Origin: Qipengyuania flava
Lineage (GTDB): Bacteria > Pseudomonadota > Alphaproteobacteria > Sphingomonadales > Sphingomonadaceae
DNA length: 64,000 bases
Assembly: GCF_019448255.1 (NCBI RefSeq)
Contig: NZ_CP080410.1
Span: 372,001 to 436,000, forward strand
Direction: 5' to 3'
Positions 18,738 to 30,097 of this stretch are shown in pieces. A model generated the notes under the pieces. The model had not been told where the DNA came from. It made no database searches and saw only the letters and a program-made list of their open reading frames with translations. A program made the translations under genes and the position numbers. Position 1 is the stretch's first letter, and each line of letters begins with the position of its first letter.

Positions 18738-19537
18738 TCCTCGAAGCGCTGCTCGCGAACGCGGCAATCCTGCTTGGCCTTGCCATTATCCTGTGGGTCA
18801 TCGCGCTCCAGATCGACGATGTGAGCTTCGTCGATGCCTATTGGGGCGGCGGCATGGCGCTGATGGCGCTGGTGAGCTGGCTGCGCCTGCTCGACCCTGG
18901 CGGTCTCGCCACCTTGCTTATGGGCATGACGGTGATCTGGGGTGTGCGCCTGTGCATCCATATCCTGCGGCGCTGGCGCAGCGAAGGCGAAGACAAGCGC
19001 TACGCGAAGATCCTCAGGAAAGACCGCGAGAAAGGCCGCTTCGCGATCGCTGCGCTGGTGAAAGTCTTCTTGTTCCAGTCCGCCCTGCTGTTCCTGGTGT
19101 CGAGCCCGGCGCAATACGGCATCCTCGAAGCCAGTTCCTCGACCCCGATCAGCGGCCTTGCGATGATCGGTTTCGGCCTGTGGGCGGTAGGGATCTTCTT
19201 CGAATGGGTAGGCGACTGGCAGCTCGCCCGGTTCAAGGCCGATCCCGCCAACGAAGGCAAGGTGATGGACAAGGGCCTGTGGCGCTACACCCGTCATCCC
19301 AACTATTTCGGTGACGCCTGCGTGTGGTGGGGTATCTGGATCGCCTCGGCTTCGGCCGGGTGGTGGGTGGCGGCCTGGACGATCGCCGGCCCGATCTTCC
19401 TGACCTTCACGCTCACCAAGTGGTCGGGCGCTGCCCTGCTCGAAAGCGGCATGAAGTCTTCTCGGCCCGGATACGAAGAGTATAAGGCGCGAACTTCGGC
19501 TTTCATCCCCTGGCCGCCCAAGAAAAGCGCCTCCTGA
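18734..19537 (+). CDS. DUF1295 / steroid 5-alpha-reductase-like membrane protein
   Basis: A 267-residue integral membrane protein with about six hydrophobic segments. The C-terminal part has the family signature GLWRYTRHPNYFGD, followed by ESGMKSSRPGYEEYKARTSAFIPW, as in DUF1295 and the isoprenylcysteine methyltransferase/5-alpha-reductase superfamily. These enzymes reduce or methylate lipid-like substrates in the membrane; the actual reaction here is unknown. It starts with GTG overlapping the stop of the acyltransferase gene, so the two are likely made together. Confidence 0.88.
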   Translation: MILEALLANAAILLGLAIILWVIALQIDDVSFVDAYWGGGMALMALVSWLRLLDPGGLATLLMGMTVIWGVRLCIHILRRWRSEGEDKRYAKILRKDREKGRFAIAALVKVFLFQSALLFLVSSPAQYGILEASSSTPISGLAMIGFGLWAVGIFFEWVGDWQLARFKADPANEGKVMDKGLWRYTRHPNYFGDACVWWGIWIASASAGWWVAAWTIAGPIFLTFTLTKWSGAALLESGMKSSRPGYEEYKARTSAFIPWPPKKSAS

Positions 19538-19610
19538 GCCCTATTGGGGGTTTAACCGCGGCGAATGCATCCCTAATTGTCTGCAGAGGCCGTTACGGGA
19601 GCGCGCAGGC

Positions 19611-20237
19611 GTGAGTGAAGACGACATCGAAACCATGCGCAGCCGCTTTGCGCGCGAAGCGATGGCGTTGATGGAGCGCACCGGTGAAGAGGTCACGCGC
19701 ACGCGCCTCGCCGCCGAACTCAAGATCGCCCGCTCGCGCCTCGAAGTCGTGTTCCCCGAGGAAGGCGACCTGCTCGAGGCGGTGACCGGCGAATGGTTTG
19801 CGCCCAAGCTTGCGGTGATGGACGAGGTCATGGCCTCCGACCTTCCGCCGCGGCGCAAGATGTACGAGTTCTTCGCCCGCCGATTCCGGCTGTTGCGCCA
19901 GAATTTCGAGGACGATCCGGCGAGCTTCAATCTCTATGTCGAGATGGGCGAACGCTATTTCGAATACGCCCGGAGCTACATCGATCTTGGCGACCACTAT
20001 CTGTGCGAGCTGATCGCGGAAGCGCAGGCTGAAGGACATCTCGAAGGCCTGCAGGTCGATACCGCCATGTCGATCATCAACCAGATGGTGAACTGCTACC
20101 TCCAGCCTTACATGATCGCCATGATCAGCGACAAGCTGAACGAAGACAAGCTGGCGCTTATCGTCGGGGCTATCTTCGACGGGCTGGACGCCAAGGACGG
20201 CGGCGCCCGCGGCACCCAGGACATTCGCGCGGCGTGA
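19611..20237 (+). CDS. TetR/AcrR family transcriptional regulator
   Basis: A 208-residue regulator. The N-terminal ~60 residues form a TetR-type helix-turn-helix (ALMERTGEEVTRTRLAAELKIARSRLEVVFPEEGDLLEAV), somewhat divergent from consensus. The rest is an alpha-helical ligand-binding/dimer domain rich in aromatic residues (YFEYARSYIDLGDHYLCELI). Start is GTG at 19611 after a 73-base spacer. Its stop overlaps the GTG of the glycosyltransferase gene (GTGA), so the two may be co-expressed. The ligand is unknown. Confidence 0.85.
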   Translation: MSEDDIETMRSRFAREAMALMERTGEEVTRTRLAAELKIARSRLEVVFPEEGDLLEAVTGEWFAPKLAVMDEVMASDLPPRRKMYEFFARRFRLLRQNFEDDPASFNLYVEMGERYFEYARSYIDLGDHYLCELIAEAQAEGHLEGLQVDTAMSIINQMVNCYLQPYMIAMISDKLNEDKLALIVGAIFDGLDAKDGGARGTQDIRAA

Positions 20238-21472
20238 GCGCGGGCCGCCCGCGCAAGATCCTCTTCATAGGGCTCAACTACGCTCCCGAACCCATTGGCA
20301 TTGGCCCCTACTCGGCGGGCCTGTGCGAAGGTCTGGTCGAGCGCGGTCACGAGGTGCGCGCCATTGTCGGCCAGCCTTACTACCCCGCCTGGAAGCTGTT
20401 TGACCGGTTCAAGGGCCGCTGGATGTCGAGCGTCGAGAACGGCGTCAAGGTGACCCGCTGCCCGCATTACATTCCGGCCAATCCCAGCGGCCGGAAGCGG
20501 TTGGCGCATCACATGAGCTTCGCCAGCAGCTGCTATCCGCCGTCGCGCATGGCGCGCAGGGACATGCGCCCCGATATTGTCGTGACCGTCGCTCCGTCGA
20601 TGGTTGCGGCGCCGGTCGCCGTGCGGATGGCCCGCCGTGCGGGCGTGCCGCTGTGGCTCCACATCCAGGATTTCGAAGTCGGCGCAGCGCTCGCCACCGG
20701 GCTCATCGACCGCGACGGGCGCACCGCGCAAGCGGCGGCGTCGTTCGAGAACCGCATGCTGCAATCGGCCGATATCGTGTCGACCATCAGCCGCCCCATG
20801 TGCGAGCTGGCCGAGGCCAAGGGCGTGCCGCGTGACCGGATCATCGAAATTCGCAACTGGGCCAACCACCTGCCAGCCATCCAGGCGGCGAGCGGCCGTT
20901 CGCTGCGCGCCGAATGGGGGCTGGAGGGCAAGACCATCGTGCTCTATTCCGGCAACATCGCCAACAAGCAGGGTCTCGATGTGGTCGTCGACGCCGCCCG
21001 CTTGCTTGAGGGGCGCGAGGACATCGCCTTCGTGGTCGTGGGTGAGGGGCCGAACCGAATCAATCTCGAAAGGCGGGCCAAGGGTCTTCGCAATCTCCAG
21101 TTTCGCGACTTGCAGTCGCCCGAACGGGTCGGCTCGCTCCTGCGTATGGCCGATATCCACCTGTTGCCGCAGCTGGCCGATGCGGCCGACCTGGTCCTCC
21201 CTTCCAAGCTCGGCAACATGCTGGCATCGGGCCGGCCGATCGTCGCGACGGTCATGCCTGGAACCGGGGTTGCCCAGGAGCTTGTCGGTTGCGGCGTGAT
21301 CGTGCCGCCCGAAACGCCCCAGGCGATCGCCGATGCGATCGCTTCGCTCGCTGGTCATGCGGACTATCGGCGCACGATGGGAGAGCACGCGATCCAGCGC
21401 GCCAAAGCAGCCTGGTCGAAGACTGCTGTGCTGGACCGGTTCGAGCAGCGCCTCGAAGAGCTGCTCGGCTAA
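20234..21472 (+). CDS. WcaI-like glycosyltransferase (GT4)
   Basis: A 412-residue GT-B glycosyltransferase. The start ILFIGLNYAPEPIGIGPYS is the WcaI-type N-terminal signature, with a YYPAWK segment further on. The C-terminal nucleotide-sugar half has IVLYSGNIANKQGLDVVVDA, FVVVGEGPNR and the ADLVLPSKLGNMLASGRPIVA donor-binding region. WcaI proteins add sugars during colanic acid-type exopolysaccharide assembly; the sugar and acceptor here are unknown. It is coupled to the TetR gene upstream and is followed, 87 bases later, by two genes for an unknown protein and a beta-helix protein, which hints at a surface polysaccharide role. Confidence 0.9.
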   Translation: MSAGRPRKILFIGLNYAPEPIGIGPYSAGLCEGLVERGHEVRAIVGQPYYPAWKLFDRFKGRWMSSVENGVKVTRCPHYIPANPSGRKRLAHHMSFASSCYPPSRMARRDMRPDIVVTVAPSMVAAPVAVRMARRAGVPLWLHIQDFEVGAALATGLIDRDGRTAQAAASFENRMLQSADIVSTISRPMCELAEAKGVPRDRIIEIRNWANHLPAIQAASGRSLRAEWGLEGKTIVLYSGNIANKQGLDVVVDAARLLEGREDIAFVVVGEGPNRINLERRAKGLRNLQFRDLQSPERVGSLLRMADIHLLPQLADAADLVLPSKLGNMLASGRPIVATVMPGTGVAQELVGCGVIVPPETPQAIADAIASLAGHADYRRTMGEHAIQRAKAAWSKTAVLDRFEQRLEELLG

Positions 21473-21559
21473 CGGCGCGTGCGGGACAAAATAAGTATTT
21501 TCCTACAGATGGTTATGTGAGTAACTGGATCGGCTCCTTCTTCTAGCTGGAGCCTGTCC

Positions 21560-21994
21560 ATGATTGATGAACCCATCCCCGTCGAGGCGCCCGGTGGCTT
21601 CGCGCCCGCGTTTGCGCTGGGCAGCACCGACGCTGCCGGAATGCTTGCGCTGGTGGGCGACGAGACGCCCTTGGCAACCGTAGCCCGCCCCCCGCAGACA
21701 CCGCCTGCCCTCGAGGGGGAAGCGACGGGTGCGCAAGTGGCCGGCCCGTTCACTCCCGCGCCCTTCGCGTCGGTCTTCCTCACCCTGTCCGGCGAATGGG
21801 AAGGCTCGGTCCGGGTGCTGCGTTCGAGTGACGGCGGCGCAAGCCAGTTTCCCCTCACGCTGGGCGGTGCGGGCTGGGCGCGCTTCACCGCCAACGCCTG
21901 CGAACCGGTCTGGTCCGAGAGCGAGGCGGGCGCTGCGCTCTACCTCGAGCTTGCGCCGACCAGCGGGACCATTGCCTACAGGCTGGCGCAATGA
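21560..21994 (+). CDS. Unknown protein preceding a beta-helix protein
   Basis: A 144-residue protein without signal peptide or membrane segment. The N-terminal ~65 residues are Pro/Ala/Gly-rich and probably flexible. The rest reads as beta strands (SVFLTLSGEWEGSVRVLRSS, GAGWARFTA, AGAALYLELAPTSGTIAYRLAQ), a pattern often seen in short sandwich domains of phage-tail or surface proteins. No family is recognised. The stop overlaps the ATG of the next gene (ATGA), so the two are likely made in step. The 87-base spacer upstream contains an AT-rich stretch (21485-21515) that may hold a promoter. Confidence 0.7.
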   Translation: MIDEPIPVEAPGGFAPAFALGSTDAAGMLALVGDETPLATVARPPQTPPALEGEATGAQVAGPFTPAPFASVFLTLSGEWEGSVRVLRSSDGGASQFPLTLGGAGWARFTANACEPVWSESEAGAALYLELAPTSGTIAYRLAQ

Positions 21995-23943
21995 ACGCGC
22001 TCGCGCTGCAGGCGCTTTCCCTTGCCAACCGCGAGGCGCAGGCGGCCCCTGCGCTGTTCGCGGATCTCGCGCAGCGTGCACCGGATCCGGATACGCTGGT
22101 CCTTGAAAGCGTGGGCCATGGATCACCGGGCCATGGCAGCGCGCGCTACGTTCACGATGCCTTGTGCGACGAGGCTTTGCGCGCCGCGCACCCGCGCTTT
22201 GTCCTGCGCTGCGCCAGCGGGCGCATCTTCCGATTGCAGGCCGAGGCAGGGTCGCTTTCGGTCGAGCAGGGCGGAGCGGCAGGAGACGGGTTGAGCAACG
22301 ACCAGCCTGCAATCCAGGCCGCCATCGACTACGCCCATGCAATCGGCGCGCGCGAGCTGCGCTTCGAGAGCGCCCGCTACCGGATCGACTGCCCGGTGCG
22401 CACCTCGCCCGAGCGCGACACCCGCGCCGAGGACGGACGCCCGCTCGTGGTGCGCGCGTCGCTTGCCCTGCGCGGCTTCGCTGCAGAGCCCAGCATCCTC
22501 GACTTTCGCGGGCTTGGCGGCATCGACCCCGACGCCAACTGGCAGGTGGTGCCCTTCAAGAGCGATGATCCGTCCGACGCGGTATGGCGGGGCGGAGGCA
22601 TCTTTGTGCAGGGCGATCCGCCGCCCACGCCGCCCGCACCGCGCACGGTGGCCCGGCTCGAACTCGACCGGCTCGTCCTGCAGGGCAACCGCCAGCACAC
22701 CGGCAATTACGCCTGGCCTGCCGACCCGGTCACTGGCGATGGCTGGGATACGTCGGACAAGGCGCTGTGGGTGCAGGATTGCATGGTCGGCACCATCGTC
22801 TGCCGCGATGTCGACATGATCGGATGGCGCGGTGAGGCGCTTTACCTTGCAGGCCTCGACAACGCGGTCGAGCGGCTTGAGCTCACCCGCTGCCGCTTGC
22901 TGACATCGAACGGCAGCATCCTCAATCCGGGCGTGAATTGCGAGATCATGGCCGAAGACTGCGAGTTCGGGGACGGCTTCCAGGCGCAAGAGGATACGGG
23001 CAAGTCGCGCGCCCATTTCCGCAACTGCCTGTGGCGCGATTGCAGCCAGGTCTGGCTCGGCGGCGGTCACACCATCGGCGTCGGCTACAACGCGACCTAT
23101 CCCACCCGCGACGCCGCGCTTCCCCCGCCGCGGACCACGCTCGAGCAATGCCATTTCGAGGATTGCGGCACGCTGTCCGTGCTCAGCTGGGTGCGCGGTA
23201 CGGCGCGGCTGGTCGACACCCAGCTGGTGCTCCCCGGCAACGCGGCGATGGCGCTGCAGGATATCGATCTCACCATCGAAAGCGTGATCGACCGGCGTCC
23301 CAACTTCGTTGCCGCCTATCTCCACGGTGTGCCGGGACTGACCGAGCCCGTGCCCGGTGCGCCCGACGGTATCTACAGGGACCCTCCGAAGGGCGTTCGT
23401 CTCGCGATCCGGCACGAACGCACTGCGCAAGCGATGGCTGCGGGTCGTGTCTCGCACGGGGCGGAATGGACCGGATACATCGACCGATCCTGCCGCCTCG
23501 CTGTCTCCGGCGACTTCGCCGGCGCGCGTACGCCCAACGGGGGCGTGGTGCCGATATCGATGCCTTGTGTGGACTTTCAGGATGGCAACGCCGCGAGCGG
23601 CAGCAGCGCGCAGGGCTATTTCGTGGGTCCGGCCCTTTCCGCTTCGGGCGAGCTTGCGGTTGCAGGACCCCTCATGGCCGTGGCGGTCGGCGGGGCGCTT
23701 GATCTTGATCTCAGCCTGCCTGCCCATCCCGCCGGAGGGGCTACGGTCGGCTATGCCGACGGCCAGCGCCTGCGCCTGGTTAAGCAGGGAGGGGATGGCA
23801 GCGTGCGCTTCGTGAAAGGTGCCGCTGCAAGCACGGCCATGACGCAGACCCGCGTCCTGTCAGCCGCGCACGACTGGATCACCTTTCGCTACAACCGCGA
23901 CCTTGCCCGTTGGGAAGAGACCGGCTTTGCCAGCTACGCCTGA
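21991..23943 (+). CDS. Right-handed beta-helix protein, pectate-lyase-3-like
   Basis: A 650-residue protein. Near residue 100 it has the entry motif GDGLSNDQPAIQAAIDYA, which resembles the GDGxxDDTxAIQ start of the pectate-lyase-3/tailspike beta-helix superfamily. Repeating strands with small polar turns follow (LTRCRLLTSNGSI, IMAEDCEFGDGF, FRNCLWRDC, LEQCHFEDCGTLS). The last ~100 residues look like a separate beta domain. No signal peptide is seen, and catalytic residues cannot be assigned. Possible roles are polysaccharide lyase/epimerase, tailspike-like binding or a surface scaffold. It is coupled to the upstream unknown gene and overlaps the convergent AI-2E gene by 10 bases. Confidence 0.8.
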   Translation: MNALALQALSLANREAQAAPALFADLAQRAPDPDTLVLESVGHGSPGHGSARYVHDALCDEALRAAHPRFVLRCASGRIFRLQAEAGSLSVEQGGAAGDGLSNDQPAIQAAIDYAHAIGARELRFESARYRIDCPVRTSPERDTRAEDGRPLVVRASLALRGFAAEPSILDFRGLGGIDPDANWQVVPFKSDDPSDAVWRGGGIFVQGDPPPTPPAPRTVARLELDRLVLQGNRQHTGNYAWPADPVTGDGWDTSDKALWVQDCMVGTIVCRDVDMIGWRGEALYLAGLDNAVERLELTRCRLLTSNGSILNPGVNCEIMAEDCEFGDGFQAQEDTGKSRAHFRNCLWRDCSQVWLGGGHTIGVGYNATYPTRDAALPPPRTTLEQCHFEDCGTLSVLSWVRGTARLVDTQLVLPGNAAMALQDIDLTIESVIDRRPNFVAAYLHGVPGLTEPVPGAPDGIYRDPPKGVRLAIRHERTAQAMAAGRVSHGAEWTGYIDRSCRLAVSGDFAGARTPNGGVVPISMPCVDFQDGNAASGSSAQGYFVGPALSASGELAVAGPLMAVAVGGALDLDLSLPAHPAGGATVGYADGQRLRLVKQGGDGSVRFVKGAAASTAMTQTRVLSAAHDWITFRYNRDLARWEETGFASYA

Positions 23944-25004
23944 GCGCCCTCTGCGCGCTGTTCGGCAAAGATGCCCCAGGCGGCGAGGAACAGGCCGCAG
24001 ACCAGCGGCCCGACGACGATGCCCGACAGGCCCATCAGCGCGATCCCGCCCAGCGTGGTCACGAGGATGAGCCAGTCGGGGATCCCCGTATCTCTGCCGA
24101 CGAGTATGGGGCGCAGGACATTGTCGACCATGCCGATCAGCGCGACGCCCGATACAATGACGACAACGCCTTCCCAGATCGCGCCGGTCGCAAGCAGGTA
24201 GACCGCGGCCGGCACCCACACGATCGCGGGACCAAGTGCGGGCAGGAGCGAGGCAATTGCCATGATGACGCCGAGCAGCAGCACCGAGGGGATGCCGACG
24301 ATCCAGAAGGTCAGCGCGCCCAGAGCGCCCTGCGCCAGGCCAACCACGACCGACCCTTTGATCGTCGCGCGCACGATGGTGAGGAAGCGTTCGGCCAGCC
24401 GGTCCGCAACGCTCCGCTCCATCGGCAGGGCGGCGAGGATGGCGTCGCCGATCGCGCGCCCGTCGCGCAAGAGAAAGAAGCCGACATAAAGCGCGATGCC
24501 GAAGGCCAGCACGAAGCCGAAAACGCTCCCGCCGATTGCGATCGCCTGCTGGGCGATCAGGCCGAGCGAGGCCTGGACGAAGGCGGTAACGCGGGCCTGT
24601 ACCTCGCTGAAATCGCCGAAGCCGGCGCTGTCGAGCGAGGCCTGGATATTTGCAGGCAACGCGCCGAAAACCTGTTCGAAGTATGTCGAGACGTCGACAT
24701 TGCCCTCGCGAAACGCGACGTAGAGCCCCGCGGCTTCGTCCACCACGGCGCTGCCGATCCACAACGCCGGAAGGACCACGGCAAAGAGGATCACGATCAG
24801 GCTGGCCAGCGCGCTCTGGCTTTCTTTCTCGGGCCTTTTGGCAAGGAACCAGCGGTAGAGCGGCTGGAACAGGATGGCCGCCAGCGCCGCCCACAGCAGC
24901 GGGCGGGCAAAGGGCAGGACCACCGCGAGGAAGGCGGCGGAGACGAACGCGAGGAAAAGCAGGAATCCGCCCTGCTCGACACCCTTGGCGCTGCCTCCGC
25001 TCAC
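23934..25004 (-). CDS. AI-2E family transporter
   Basis: A 356-residue polytopic membrane protein of the AI-2 exporter-like (TqsA/YdiK, UPF0118) family. It has about eight hydrophobic segments, a soluble middle section (residues ~90-150) and the family end region GIPDWLILVTTLGGIALMGLSGIVVGPLVCGLFL. Family members have been linked to autoinducer-2 or ion export; the cargo here cannot be read. The start is GTG at 25004, four bases after the gyrB stop, so it may be read from the gyrB transcript. Its stop overlaps the convergent beta-helix gene. Confidence 0.88.
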   Translation of the reverse strand: MSGGSAKGVEQGGFLLFLAFVSAAFLAVVLPFARPLLWAALAAILFQPLYRWFLAKRPEKESQSALASLIVILFAVVLPALWIGSAVVDEAAGLYVAFREGNVDVSTYFEQVFGALPANIQASLDSAGFGDFSEVQARVTAFVQASLGLIAQQAIAIGGSVFGFVLAFGIALYVGFFLLRDGRAIGDAILAALPMERSVADRLAERFLTIVRATIKGSVVVGLAQGALGALTFWIVGIPSVLLLGVIMAIASLLPALGPAIVWVPAAVYLLATGAIWEGVVVIVSGVALIGMVDNVLRPILVGRDTGIPDWLILVTTLGGIALMGLSGIVVGPLVCGLFLAAWGIFAEQRAEGAQA

Positions 25005-25008
25005 CGGA

Positions 25009-27651
<2,643 letters not shown>

Positions 27652-29550
27652 TCAGAAACCCGCGCCCAGGGTCACCTGGAAGCCGTATCGCGTGTCGCTG
27701 AAGGTCTCGATCCGGGTGGTCTCGCCGTCGAAGAACACCTGGTCGCCCGAGAACGGATTCCAGATGGTCGAGCGCTTCGTGCGATGGTCGATGTCGGCGC
27801 TGAATGTCAGGCTGAGCCCGCCGCCGAGATCGTATTCGGCAAAGGCACCGAACCCGGTGTGGAACCCGAAGCCGCCGTCATCGTCCTCGATCGCGACGGT
27901 GAAACTGCCATCGGGCGGGCCGGTGAAGTTGTTGCTGTTGGTTTCCAGCGAGGAGAGGTCGGTGTCGTATCTGTAGACGCCGACCTGACCTTCGAATCCC
28001 AGTCGCAGTCGCGGGGCGAATTCGTCGGAAAAGTTGACCCGCGCGCCGAGCTCGTAATGGTCTTCGCTGATTTCCTGTTCGCGCTGCTGTTCGTATTCGA
28101 ACAGGAACCCGCCACGGGTTCCGCTTCCGCGGATCAGGCCATCGAACTGGGTCCGGTGGTGGGTAAATTCGACATAGGGCTCGACCGAAGCGCGCGAGCC
28201 GGAAGGCTCGACGCCGCCGCCGGCGAACTCGAACTCGTATCCGAAGCCGATGGCCCAGGTGAGGTCGTCGCGCGCGACCTCGCCCTCGGCTCCGAAGGGC
28301 GTGGCGATGCCCGAACTGCCTCCGGGCGACAGGTCGCCATAGACCGGCCCGCTGTCGACGGTGTCGGGGATAGCGAAGGTCGCTGCCCGGTCGCTCGCGG
28401 CATAGTCGAAGTTCAGGCGCGCATCGCCGAAGCCGGCCTCGATGCCGAATCCGACGCGGGGCGCGATATTGACCGTGTCGGCGTAGTTTTCGGGCGCGCT
28501 GCCGGGGGCTCCATCGCGCTGGAAGCCGATCCCGATCGGTGGCGGGGTGTCCAGCGTGCCATCCCAGCGAAGGTAGGCAGAGAGGAACGCGTCGGGCTTT
28601 TCGCCTTCGAGCTTGGTCGTGGTGCTGAACGGGTCGGACGGCGCGGGCGCGCTCGCCGGTGACGGCCCGGCTGCGATGATCGGGTCGGGGTCCGGCTCCG
28701 GCACGGTGGTCACGCAGCGCAGGCGCGAAGGCGGCGGGAGCTGCGCCATCTCCTTCTCGATCCGCGCCAGGCGATCCTGGTACGTCTGTTTGAGGTCCGG
28801 ATCATCCTCTGCCTCGATCAACGCTTCCAGGCCGTCCCGCTCTTCGCGCAGGACATCATAGTAGCGCAAGTAGCGCACCTGCGTCCCCGCAGCCATTTCC
28901 TCGCCGCGCTCGCAGGCGTCGCGAATGCCCAGCGCGCCGAGCAGCGCCTGCTCGGCACTCGGTTCGATATAGCCTTCGGTCTGCCTTGTGGGTTCGGCGA
29001 CGGTATCGGGCGGCGGATCGCCGACAAACATGCGGGCGATGTCACCGGTGGCGTGGGTCCGGCGATGGTATTCCTGATCGGTCTCGCTGTCGTAGGCTTG
29101 CCAGTAGCGCTCGTACCCCGGAATATCGCGCGGCGGATTGTCGCAATCGACCATCGCGCCGTCCGCCGGAAGCTTGCGGACGAGCGCTGCGTAGCTCTCA
29201 TACGCTTCGCGGGCGCTTTGCAGCTCGGCGTCCGATGCGTTCCGCAATTCGCTTAGAAGCCGGTTCAGACGCTCCTGCGCTTCGCCGCGAGCGCGTGAAT
29301 AGGCGCCACCGAGCCCGTGCTGGTCGATATGGTCGAAGATGGGCGGACGTGCCGTGTTACCGCGGAATTCCATGCCGCGGCGCACGACATTGCACTGCAG
29401 CCAAATGCGGTAGGCGCGATCGACCGCAGTCTCCTCGCGGTCAATGACCATGTAGTGCTGCGGCTGGATTGTGCGCGCGGAAGCCGGTTGGGCGACGAGC
29501 GCGCAGGCGGCCATGCCGCAGGCCAAGGCTGTTTTGGTGTATCGTTGCAT
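27652..29550 (-). CDS. Outer-membrane beta-barrel protein with helical periplasmic domain
   Basis: A 632-residue exported protein. The N-terminus is a clear signal peptide cleaved after about PASA (residue ~25). Residues ~30-290 are charged and mostly helical, with several Cys. A Pro/Ala/Ser linker follows (SPASAPAPSDP), then from ~315 a run of amphipathic beta strands (VNIAPRVGFGIEAGFG, FGYEFEF, VEPYVEFTHHRTQF, YELGARVNFSDEF, LRLGFEGQVGVY, SLTFSADIDHRT), ending YGFQVTLGAGF. The terminal Phe is the usual BAM recognition residue. No named family is recognised. Start ATG has AGGGGAG ahead of it. It lies just downstream of a LuxR-type gene on the same strand. Confidence 0.78.
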   Translation of the reverse strand: MQRYTKTALACGMAACALVAQPASARTIQPQHYMVIDREETAVDRAYRIWLQCNVVRRGMEFRGNTARPPIFDHIDQHGLGGAYSRARGEAQERLNRLLSELRNASDAELQSAREAYESYAALVRKLPADGAMVDCDNPPRDIPGYERYWQAYDSETDQEYHRRTHATGDIARMFVGDPPPDTVAEPTRQTEGYIEPSAEQALLGALGIRDACERGEEMAAGTQVRYLRYYDVLREERDGLEALIEAEDDPDLKQTYQDRLARIEKEMAQLPPPSRLRCVTTVPEPDPDPIIAAGPSPASAPAPSDPFSTTTKLEGEKPDAFLSAYLRWDGTLDTPPPIGIGFQRDGAPGSAPENYADTVNIAPRVGFGIEAGFGDARLNFDYAASDRAATFAIPDTVDSGPVYGDLSPGGSSGIATPFGAEGEVARDDLTWAIGFGYEFEFAGGGVEPSGSRASVEPYVEFTHHRTQFDGLIRGSGTRGGFLFEYEQQREQEISEDHYELGARVNFSDEFAPRLRLGFEGQVGVYRYDTDLSSLETNSNNFTGPPDGSFTVAIEDDDGGFGFHTGFGAFAEYDLGGGLSLTFSADIDHRTKRSTIWNPFSGDQVFFDGETTRIETFSDTRYGFQVTLGAGF

Positions 29551-29648
29551 GATGAACTCCCCTGATTGAGCCGAAAGGGAGTGTGCGCGCCGAGCGGAGC
29601 GCGCGCGTCATGCATTTTGATTATGCCGGTAGAAGCCGGGGTGTCCGG

Positions 29649-30059
29649 TCAGCGCCTGAACAGCATCCGCACGAGGTCGGTTTGCCGCCGCGCGCCGGTT
29701 TTTTCGAGTACGCGCTGCATGTGCACGCGCGCGGTGTTGACCGAAATTCCGCGCTTCTCCGCGTGTTCGGGCACGGACAGGCCATCGGCCACCGCGCGCA
29801 CCAGCAATTCCTCCGCCGCGGTCAGGCCGTACCGCTCGGAAAAGACGCCAAAATCGACCAGTTCTTCGCCCAGTGCGTCGACCAGCCGATCCGCCACCTC
29901 GCTTGCGATCTCCGGGTCGAGTTGACGGAAGATCTCGCGCACGCGGTCCTGCCACACGGGCTCGCTGCCGATCGACACGCCTTCGAACCGCAGCTGGTCG
30001 AGCTGGGCCAGCCGTTCGGGCGGCAGGGCTTTGTCGTCCTCGTCTCCCGCTGGGTCCAT
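29649..30059 (-). CDS. LuxR-family HTH transcriptional regulator
   Basis: A 136-residue protein. The C-terminal ~60 residues form a LuxR/GerE-type helix-turn-helix (LTAAEELLVRAVADGLSVPE, then ISVNTARVHMQRVLEKTGAR and RQTDLVRML). The N-terminal ~75 residues are charged and helical, with no receiver-domain aspartate pocket and no autoinducer-binding domain. It is thus a short, stand-alone LuxR protein, possibly controlled by its N-terminal helices or partner proteins. It diverges from the esterase-like gene across a 38-base spacer, and the barrel gene starts 98 bases downstream, so both are candidate targets. Confidence 0.85.
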   Translation of the reverse strand: MDPAGDEDDKALPPERLAQLDQLRFEGVSIGSEPVWQDRVREIFRQLDPEIASEVADRLVDALGEELVDFGVFSERYGLTAAEELLVRAVADGLSVPEHAEKRGISVNTARVHMQRVLEKTGARRQTDLVRMLFRR

Positions 30060-30097
30060 CTATCCTCTCCGCCGGTTTTCTGTGTATACCACAGCGC

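Noticed and set aside
22123-23727. Long open frame antisense to the beta-helix gene
   Set aside because: Composition is typical of a mirror frame; the plus-strand product has a coupled start and a recognisable motif.
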